The translations under genes and the position numbers were made by a program. From Gamarada debralockiae (lineage: Eukaryota > Ascomycota > Leotiomycetes > Helotiales > Hyphodiscaceae), in the NCBI GenBank assembly GCA_002803225.1, contig NXFV01000944.1, forward strand, positions 1 to 51,993: 51,993 bases of DNA, written 5' to 3'. This document shows, in pieces, positions 44,782-51,993 of the stretch. The notes under the pieces are model-generated. The model was not told the DNA's origin, made no database searches, and saw only the letters and a list, made by a program, of their open reading frames with translations. Position 1 is the first letter of the stretch, and each line of letters begins with the position of its first letter.

Positions 44782-45892
44782 ATGTTCCACAGCTTTCCCT
44801 ACCCAGACAAAGACCCCAAGGCGCACGCAGCCTTGCTTAACTCCTTGTATACACTCGTCTCAGAGGATGGTACACCAATCGGCTACCTCCTTGAACCAGT
44901 CTTGAACGCTCTCGTCAAAGTCCCCATAAAAACCAAGGGCGAGCTCGAAGTATCCCGCCCCAAACGCACGGTCTGCGCATTCAACCCTCCTCCGTCAGCC
45001 GCACCAGCCTGGGTTCCCCCGACTGTCACCCCAAACCCACCAACCGACCCGTCTCCATCAAACGCAACAGAAGCTCAACGGTCAGCCCTTGTGGCCGCTA
45101 CTACGGCTTACTGGCGGGAAAACAAGACGTTCAAGGTACTGGAAGGATGGCGAGATGAACTGTATCCTGTCTATGGACCGGGAAATGAGCTGCTGTTTAG
45201 TATGGAGAGATCAGCGAGTACGTTGTTTGGAGTTGTGACTTATGGGATACATATGACGGGTTTCGTGAGAGATGAGGGGTGTAGTTATGGGATTAAGATT
45301 TGGGTTCCGAGACGGGCGAAGAGCAAGCAGACTTATGGGGGGATGTTGGATAATACTGTTGCTGGGGGATGTAAGTGTCTCTTATATCTATTCGTTTTGG
45401 AGGATCAATGAGAGTTGAAAGGGAGCATATCACATGATTCTTGCTAACACCCCGTGTTCAGTGGCAACAGGAGAAGAACCATTCGAATGTCTCGTCCGCG
45501 AAGCCGACGAAGAAGCCTCCCTCCCAGAGGGCCTAGTTCGAGAGAACGCCAAAGCCTGCGGGACAATAACCTACATCTACATCCGGGAATCGCGCGCAGG
45601 AGGCGAAAGCGGCATGATCCAACCGGAATGTCAATACGTGTACGACCTCGAGCTTCCCTCTTCCGTCACCCCAAAACCCAATGATTCCGAAGTCGAGCAG
45701 TTCTACTTGTGGACAGTTGAGGAAGTGCAAGAAGCTATGGGCAAAGGGGAATTTAAGCCGAATTGTGCGTTGCTTATGTTGGATTTCTTTATTAGGCATG
45801 GGATTTTGACGGAGGAGAATGAGAAAGATTATGCGGAGATTAAAGGGAGACTTCATAGAGAGTTGGAATTCCCTGGGCCGCATAGAATCTAG
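44782..45892 (+). CDS. Nudix hydrolase, thiamine pyrophosphokinase-related (DUF4743 + Nudix)
   Basis: Exons 44782-45370 and 45462-45892 (339 aa), with a 91-nt intron. The N-terminal half is the DUF4743 type: a Pro/Ser-rich linker, then WRDELYPVYGPGNELLFSME and FGVVTYGIHMTGFV. The second half is a Nudix domain: WVPRRAKSKQTYGGMLDNTV, then the Nudix box AGGLATGEEPFECLVREADE with EASL. The intron falls inside the box, joining GG-L-ATG. All the box Glu/Arg positions are present. Homologues are called thiamine pyrophosphokinase-related because S. pombe Tnr3 has this region fused to a kinase; plant and fungal relatives hydrolyse oxidised thiamine diphosphates. The kinase domain is absent here, so the product is a hydrolase, not a kinase. 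Confidence 0.9.
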
Positions 45893-46168
45893 ATCTGGAT
45901 AGACTAGAATGAGAGGGCTATGTACAGGAAAGGTATCTTGCCCAAACGCCCTAATGTGCTTTTGTATTCCGTAACTCCGCCGGCAATCCGGCCGGTGTAT
46001 GCATGTGACGTGATTTGAACAACGTAACTCGTGAAACCGTCTTCGTGGTGAGAATCTTCGTTGAGGTTTCGAGGCATCCATGGCTGTTCATATGTCAAAT
46101 GTTTTCCCGGCCACTCTTCTGCCTTCCCAAAGATCTGAACATAATCCCCAGGCCAAGTATGATTCCCC

Positions 46169-46662
46169 TTATCTCTTGAGGAGCATGTAGACGTAATCGA
46201 CTCGCAGCGGCGTAAGTTTCTTATAAGGACCCTCCAGCGCCATCAACAGACCACCAAAGCTCGTAAAGCATTTGCTACTCAATATTAGCATCTTCCACCA
46301 ACTCACCCCCACCTCAAGGAAACTCACATAACCTGACCATCATCCGCATCCTCAAACTTATAAATCTTTCCATGACAAACATAATCCCACATATCCGCCA
46401 ACGTGCTCTCATTGCCTACATCTCTCCAGCCCTTTGACAGATCATCTTTATTGCCATCCAAGCTCAACGTACTCGCCAACAGCATCGAAAACCGATCTCC
46501 ATTTTGCATAGGGTACAGCTCAATGTTGATATCGAGTGTGAGAGCAGTTTGAGAATCAGCGGAGATGGCAGAAATGCGCGCCACGCGGTCGTACTTTGAT
46601 TGATCATAGTTGGTGACGGTGAAGTGGTCTTCGAAGAGGGTTGAATCGCCAGATGTCGCCAT
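46169..46662 (-). CDS. RPB8: RNA polymerase I, II and III shared subunit RPABC3 (Rpb8)
   Basis: Common small subunit of all three nuclear RNA polymerases. Exons 46328-46662 and 46169-46274 (146 aa, the same as I recall for yeast Rpb8); the 53-nt intron joins QV-I-KCFTSFGG. The OB-fold sequence reads LFEDHFTVTNYDQSKYDRVA, LTLDINIELYPMQNGDRFSM, then ADMWDYVCHGKIYKFED and the C-terminal SFGGLLMALEGPYKKLTPLR with YVYMLLKR. The ATG at 46660-46662 is chosen over the upstream in-frame ATG at 46803, whose extra 47 residues are Pro/Ser-rich and unlike the family. Convergent with the Nudix gene, 276 nt between stops. Confidence 0.95.
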
Positions 46663-47296
46663 CTTGGTGGGGGTGGGGAGCTTCTTTGAAGGAGGTGAAG
46701 GTGGATTTCGGGGTGTGCAGTTCAGTTTCGGAGTGGCAGAATGGGAAGTCGGATGCAAAAGCTGGTAGAGAGGGAGGCCCGAAGTTTGTATTCTTGCCGC
46801 CAAAAGCAGTGAATCGCTGGAGTTTGATCGAGGGAAGGGAGATCGTATGCGCTTTCAATGCCTTTGAGATGCTGCTTCAAAGCTTGCCAAATTTATTTTC
46901 CTGCCTGGTTTGGTAACAAGCCCAATAGAAATCAATGAGTTCAGTATTGAGAATGTTGTAGAATTTGGCAAGAATTTCAGATCGCTGAGAATCGCAGACC
47001 TTTTGGGCGTTTTTGACAGTTCGTTCTTGCAGTACAGTCCTCTGGGAGAAGGATAAGTCTTGGGGAGAAGGTTTGTTGCGCTGCCATCATGGTCATAGTG
47101 CTTGCCGTAGGACCTGCAAGGCTGTGGTCGATCTCGACGTCCCTGCTTGCCGAAAATTCGTTTTGAACTTAACTCTATTTTTGAATTCTGTCTTGAATAA
47201 CAACCTGACTAGGACTCCGAACAACAGTGACAGTTGTCGTCTAAAGATAATACACCAAAACAGTCCAGAGACCAACAAGGAACATCATCATTGCAG
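46663..47296. promoter_or_regulatory. Divergent spacer RPB8 / ELP4
   Basis: About 630 nt containing both promoters. No gene or clear motif recognised. Confidence 0.4.
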
Positions 47297-48557
47297 ATGT
47301 CATTTCGAAAGAGGAATGTGGTTGTTGCCCAACCAGGCAGTTCTGGTGCAGGTAGTTCGGCGGTTGACAAGGCTCCTATTCCAGGAGTAAGCCCGTCTCC
47401 TCTTGATGGACGCTTGACGACATCTACTGGGACGCGCTCTCTTGATTCTTTGCTTGCTGGACACGCTGGGTTTGTCCTGGGGACTTCACTGCTTATTGAG
47501 GAGAGTGGAACGACGGACTTTGGTGGCGCTTTGTTACGATACTATGCGAGTGAGGGTATCGTTCAAGGACAACACGTCCATGTGCTCGGGATGAATGAAG
47601 CATGGGGAAGAGAGCTTCCAGGTCTTTCAGGCGAAGGGTCTTCATCGCGACAGGAAGAGAAGCGCAACTCTGAAGACAAAATGAAGATTGCGTGGCGCTA
47701 TGAGCGACTTGGAGAGTTTGGTGCTGGAGCAAGAGGTCGGTGCTCCTTTGATGTACATAAAATCTATGTAGAAACGAAATTGTTCTTTCAAGAGGCTGAT
47801 TTATTAAGCAGACCGGCCACAGTCTGCGGCGACATCACCCGTTTCACGGACCCAAGCGATATTTTGTCATGATTTTGACCTCAGCAAACGTCTCATTGTA
47901 TCCTCATCATCGCAAATGAAGTTTGTACCGACATCAACTCGACAGAGCCTTGACTTCACAGACCCTGATCCATCAGTCTCTCCATTCACGGTCTTTCTCA
48001 ACCACCTCACGACCCAGCTATCCGCAGCTCCAGCTGCCATCCACCGAGTCATCATCCCGTCTCTCCTCTCTCCAGCCCTCTACCCACCACACGCCTGCAA
48101 ACCAGAACATCTCCTCCAATTCTTACACGCCCTCCGAGCTCTCCTCCGCAAATACCCCTCCAATCTCACAGCAATGACTTCCCTCGCTCTAACCCTACAC
48201 TCCCGAAGCACAGGGCTGACACGCTGGATGGAGCTTCTTAGTGACGGTGTTCTCGAACTCGCGCCCTTCCCTTCAACAGCAGTCTCAACAAAAGCCGCCC
48301 CGAACGCATCAACCTTGCAAGAGGAATCTCCCCAAGGACTCCTGAGGATCCATCGTTTGCCGGTATTTCACGAGAAGGGCGGAGGTGGTGGAGAAGAGAG
48401 TGGTTTTGGTGATGATCTGGCGTTTACGCTGAGTAGGAGGAAGGGTCTTGTTATTAAACCCTACAGTCTTCCTCCCGTTGAAGGAGATACAGAGGCTCCG
48501 CAGGGTGGGTTGGAGCATGGCCATGGGAAGGCGACGAAGGTTGATATTGAATTTTAA
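47297..48557 (+). CDS. ELP4: Elongator complex subunit 4
   Basis: Part of the Elp4-5-6 ring of Elongator, which modifies wobble uridines in tRNA. Exons 47297-47735 and 47812-48557 (394 aa). The start MSFRKRNVVVAQPGSSG is typical, followed by TSTGTRSLDSLLAGHAGFVL, GTSLLIEESGTTDFGGALLR and MKIAWRYERLGEFG. The 76-nt intron removes a stretch that would otherwise end the frame near 47872; the join gives ARG-D-RPQ and then IFCHDFDLSKRLI, a family hallmark. After it come the RecA-like second half (VFLNHLTTQLSAAPAAIHRV, LLRKYPSNLTAMTSLALTLH, LEESPQGLLRIHRLPVFHEK-like text at 48327) and the basic C-terminus. The Walker A motif is absent, as is normal for this subunit. Divergent from RPB8. Confidence 0.93.
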
Positions 48558-49074
48558 GGGAAACGTTTGGAAGGTTCTGGCTTGCATAGCATGGCATCTG
48601 GAGCAAAAGTCAGTTGTGATTAGAATGAAGAGAGCTTTGAGGGTGATATCATCGCCAACAACCTTCGTATTATCTATCCTCTTTTGCGCGATGACACTTC
48701 ACGCAACTGCTGTTTTCTTGTATGGGCACGACCTGGACGCTGATTTCAGCTTTCCATTGTTTCTCAATTGCAAGTTTCACTGTCTCAAAGTCAGCATAAG
48801 TGTGCTTGCATTCAAATGCTCCCTGTGCTTATTGAGACATGTATTCTCGTACCGGCAATTCTTTCATCATCGATGCGAAGGGATTACTAATATTGCGGCC
48901 ATCGAGATGAAGGCCAGGGCAGTATTCCGAACGACTTTGAAAATTGAAATATGAGCGGTCTTGCATTTGCAGCCACGCCTAATATGACACTTCACACCTG
49001 CTTGATCTAGAAACGAGGCGACTTGTAAATCATAATGTGATTTGAGTGGCCGAGCCGGCCAGGACTATTGAAGG
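48558..49074. other. Intergenic region
   Basis: About 500 nt after ELP4. An open frame of 168 codons that runs on from inside ELP4 (48448-48954) has cysteine-rich hydrophobic text but no start or family I can support. Confidence 0.35.
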
Positions 49075-49097
49075 GTTACCAGATATTGGAAATCCAT

Positions 49098-49200
49098 GGT
49101 GGTTTGGCGGTAGAGATTTAGAGATTTTTGCGCTGCCCAATGATGTTAATGCGACGGAGAATGTGGATTTGAGTGCAATGTGTCTTCGTATTATAGAAGT
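49098..49200 (+). pseudogene. Fragment of an S1/P1 nuclease gene
   Basis: Positions 49134-49175 match the complement of 34749-34790 in the intact nuclease gene at 39 of 42 bases, in the same reading frame: NDVNATENVDLS here against NGVAATENVDLS there. Weaker similarity extends 5' (TCCATGGT and TTTGG blocks at about 49093-49110) and 3' (a TATTATA block). The orientation is opposite to the intact gene, 15 kb away. No start, stop, other exon or zinc-site motif is left. It is a truncated duplicate. Confidence 0.65.
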
Positions 49201-49223
49201 ATTAGTAAAAATAGAGCAGACGT

Positions 49224-49543
49224 GAAGCTTTCAGTACATCCCACAATCAGGCGGGAGCTAGACGACTTAGAGGATTTACAAAGAAAGACCGTGTACAAGG
49301 CCTTAATAATGAAATTGTTCGATTAGGTGGAACTCAACTCTGACAGTTCGTTGAAGCACTTGGAAACTCTATCAGTGCGGCTGTTCTTCGAATTCACGTC
49401 TTTGTTGGGAAGATAAAAGTGCAGAAGCAGCAGGAACAAGAGGCCGAGGAACTTTTTCCAACATCAGTATCAGCCAAAATAGTGGAAATGGCCAAAAAGG
49501 CACAAGAACTGATCTACGATCAATTTGCTATTCTACTATAAGA
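49224..49543 (+). other. Two open reading-frame remnants, not recognised
   Basis: The first (about 49224-49326) reads RRELDDLEDLQRKTVYKAL and ends at a stop. The second (about 49341-49541), in another frame and without ATG, reads VEALGNSISAAVLRIHVFVG, then KQQEQEAEELFPTSVSAKIV and AKKAQELIYDQFAILL. Both look like coding text. They may be pieces of one decayed gene or mobile element. Confidence 0.35.
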
Positions 49544-49906
49544 ATGACAGCCTAATGCCGACACACCAGCGCCGTCACAGAAGGGGGCATGTCATAGGAG
49601 CCTAGGCCCTGAAGGAACAGGCCAGGCCCCTGGAGGGGTAATCTCAGCCTATAGGAGCCCGGAAGGCTTGGAATCGGAGTCAACAGCCAGTTCAGCTGCC
49701 ATGTGAAGTATACTTGACGAAGGGCAAACTTGAGTTTTCCGGAAATCAGATTGAATGAATACTCAGATATTATGAATCAATTCTTTCTGTCTTGTGCGTC
49801 GCATTCGGTTAGTAAGCTTGCCGCTCTTGCTCAGGCGCTAATCGCCTCGGCTCACCCTCGGCTCAGCTAGCTCACAAAACAAAACAAAACCCCCGCAAAA
49901 AAAAAC

Positions 49907-49975
49907 TGTCCTCGGTGAGACTCGAACTCACGACTAAAGCTTGTTAGTTGAATTATAATCTTTTTTGGAATCAAT
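49907..49975 (-). tRNA. tRNA-like relic, possibly tRNA-Val(AAC), 3' half only
   Basis: On the minus strand, 49915-49931 forms a perfect T arm: GTGAG, loop TTCGAGT, CTCAC. It is followed by CGAGGACA, a plausible acceptor 3' strand with discriminator A, and within two bases by nine T, a Pol III terminator (49897-49905). Upstream, CTAACAA looks like an anticodon loop with anticodon AAC, but its stem pairs badly, and no matching 5' acceptor strand (GTCCTCG) is found. Probably a broken gene or part of a tRNA-derived repeat. Confidence 0.4.
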
Positions 49976-50145
49976 AATAAATACCCTTTGGATGGCCAAG
50001 AGTGTTAACTGAGTAAATTCCATAATCGAGCTTTCTCGATTCTCTTGGTGCTCTCCTAACATTAGCATCTTTATTTAGTATAGAGAAGTATAATGGTTGC
50101 TTAAAATTTGGTATCATATGCTGGTGTACTGTACTCGGATTTCCA

Positions 50146-50154
50146 GTCTTGAAC
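50146..50154 (-). promoter_or_regulatory. Possible Pol III B-box
   Basis: The minus strand reads GTTCAAGAC, which fits the B-box consensus GTTCRANNC, inside a small hairpin CCAGTC-TTGAA-CTGACC. No good A-box at the usual distance; TAGCAGGAGAG about 60 nt upstream fits only partly. May belong to a tRNA-derived repeat. Confidence 0.2.
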
Positions 50155-50340
50155 TGACCACCTTGCCCTTTTGCCGCTAGGCACGTGAGTAAGACAGAAA
50201 GTTTGGCAATCGCTCTCCTGCTACCCAAGAATACCACAAAAAATAGCGAATTTTTCAAAGTGCCTTAAAATTTAGCAACTAACTACGTTATGTAAGATGG
50301 ACTAATACCCACGAATATGAACTTATTTCCTTAATTTTGC

Positions 50341-51993
50341 TCGTAGCTGTGCTCAAATAAAACTCTGAGGGGTTCTTCGAGAAGGACCTCAGCTGATCCG
50401 GACCCGTCGCAAGGGAGCCAAAATAAAACCTGCGCTTTAGGGCAAGAAATAAAAGCATACATCTTGGAAAGTGTAACCGGGCTTCGAGGGAGCCAGATCA
50501 GCCCCTTGAGGGTGTCAAAGAGCTTCTCAATGCATGCTCAGGCTTAGTTAGCGTTTGCTCAGGCAGCTCAGGCAGTGACCAGGTGTGCTCAGGTTAAAGC
50601 GGCCGCTGCTCACGTCCGTAGACTAAAACAGAACCAGCGAAAGAAAAAAAAATAATCCTGAGCCTAGGGGAATACAACTACTATTGTCTCTCTTCCCCTC
50701 CTGCTACTTCTCTGATATACTGTGATCCCTCTTGTTGCCCTCCAGCTACCTATAGCTATTACAGATAGCTATCATTTAGTCTGTGTGTCTGCTATATCAA
50801 GTGACTATAAGGGAGTCTTTTTCCTAGTATAAGCTGCAGGTCATAAGCCAAAGATAACAATTAAGACCTAATATTATTGAGGCTACCTAGTGTTTAAGAG
50901 TATAGTTAATAAATGACTGAGGGAGGGAAAATAGAGTAGTAAAGGTAATTAGAAAACCCCATTAGAGCTATATAATAACTTAGAGACAGAGTAGTGAACC
51001 TAGTAGTATATAAGGAGGTAGCGAAGGAAGTGGTAGTTATAGATTAAATTATCACGTGCGGAGGGGTTCTTGGAATAGCTTCAAATAAATCCAGCCTATA
51101 GCACGCCTTAAACCCCCCCCCCCTTCTGTAGCCTTGCCTAACCTTGCCTCTCCTCTTAAATTAAGCAGTCAGCCTTCCTCAGCCTAGCCGAACACCCCCA
51201 CGCCCCTTTTCCCCTCTTGCCTCGCCCAGCCTATAGTCAGGGTAGGTGAAGGATGGGAATTTCGTTTCGCTGATCGTGGTGAAGCGGAATAAGTTGTGAT
51301 TGGCAAGCACCGAAGAAATATGAGTAAACCCAATTAGCAGACTCCACCAAAGAATAAAGTCGTTCTACGAACCGCTATTCAAGGTTCGTACCCGTTGAGC
51401 ATACGAGAATGGACGAATTCGGTGGACAGAGCTCACTACCACGATGTCCTCGGTGAACTCGAACTCGAAAAATTGAAACACAGTTCAGCACTCCAGCCTT
51501 CATCGCCTCATAGAAAATCCTCAAGTCTAGCTCATAAAAAGTACTCGAGTACCATGAGAAATGTGGGGAGCAGTAGCTACCAGCCACATCTGGGGAAGCG
51601 GAAAGCCTCCCATCGAGATGGAAATATCAATAATCCGCACATAGTTGCTTTCCATAGGAAGTTCCATAGCAGCTACTTTTCGTTTCCGCAACGATGCTCC
51701 AGAAATATGCAGATAAGATTAGGGTCAAATTCTACCGCTTGGGCAAGTTTCTCCTTTCCTCCTAGCTCCCGCACTATTAAACGTTACCAACTTTTGCCTC
51801 AACTTTTGGAGAAAGCCCAACCGACTATCCAATTTATATGCAACTATTCATTCTTGAGACATCGCGACAAATGTCTGGGTCTTCTAGAAGGACTCCTTGT
51901 GCATGATCTGATCAAGGGCGTTGATAGGTCCAGAAGGTCTAGGAAGTACGGTGATATCTGGGGAAGACCGAATAGCTGGAGAAGGCCGAAGAG
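50341..51993. other. Gene-poor TA-rich tail
   Basis: No protein gene supported. 50840-51050 is rich in TA steps and poor in CG, as in DNA changed by repeat-induced point mutation, but I have not computed an index. A run of 11 C lies at 51113-51123. ATAGCTAT occurs twice, at 50752-50759 and 50765-50772. Confidence 0.4.

Larger units (their letters stand above)
49827..50660. repeat. Repeat-like region with dispersed GCTCAGG motifs
   Basis: TGCTCAGG or GCTCAGG recurs near 49829, 50535, 50557, 50567 and 50587, with related CTCGGCTCA and GGCTCAGCTAGCTCA near 49850-49873. No coding frame of note. It resembles the edge of a repetitive element but lacks visible terminal repeats. Confidence 0.4.

Noticed and set aside
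48448..48954. 168-codon frame overlapping the end of ELP4
   Set aside because: Starts inside ELP4 in another frame; the Cys residues do not form a spaced CHCH or zinc motif.
49907..50220. Complete tRNA genes
   Set aside because: Only T-arm/B-box parts are convincing. No 5' acceptor strand pairs with the 3' strand.

Overview
The window is nuclear DNA of a filamentous ascomycete (Pezizomycotina; a leotiomycete would fit, but the class is my inference). The signs are dense protein genes on both strands, short GT-AG introns mostly of 46-60 nt, fungal-specific proteins (urea permease, GPI-anchored acid phosphatase, S1/P1 nuclease, mannan polymerase subunit) and fungal-type splice signals. I checked exon coordinates by codon phase; every multi-exon model below sums to a whole number of codons. 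There is no bacterial-style operon, CRISPR array or rRNA. Neighbouring genes share bidirectional promoters or 3' spacers. Layout, 0-12 kb: a secreted fungal protein of unknown function with an apparent 1-nt frameshift; a DUR3-type urea transporter behind a cluster of five GATA sites; a GPI-anchored purple acid phosphatase with two CACGTG boxes upstream; a U1A/U2B''-type RNA-binding protein; and vacuolar ATPase subunit D. 12-25 kb: splicing factor SYF1; a small conserved protein; an ARF exchange factor of the Gea/GBF1 type; and an Anp1/Mnn9/Van1-type mannosyltransferase subunit. 26-36 kb: exosome subunit MTR3; a Myb-like DNA-binding protein; a multi-membrane RING protein resembling Asi1/Asi3; tRNA-splicing endonuclease subunit Sen34; a very small membrane protein gene whose only consistent model uses a GC-AG intron; and an S1/P1 nuclease. 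36-49 kb: a decayed gene; a Ynd1-type apyrase; a Hikeshi/Opi10 protein; a Nudix protein of the thiamine pyrophosphokinase-related type; RPB8; and ELP4. 49-52 kb: a gene-poor, repeat-like tail with a scrap of an S1/P1 nuclease gene, a tRNA-like relic and TA-rich DNA. Most genes are core functions: RNA processing and transcription (U1A/U2B'', SYF1, MTR3, SEN34, RPB8, ELP4), Golgi traffic and glycosylation (Gea, Anp1-family, apyrase), and nutrient scavenging from outside the cell (urea, phosphate, nucleic acids). The most unusual features are very small exons (9, 10, 10, 11, 12 and 15 nt) in four genes, the 86-residue GC-AG gene, and the nuclease gene fragment in the repeat tail. I saw no single new multi-gene system.
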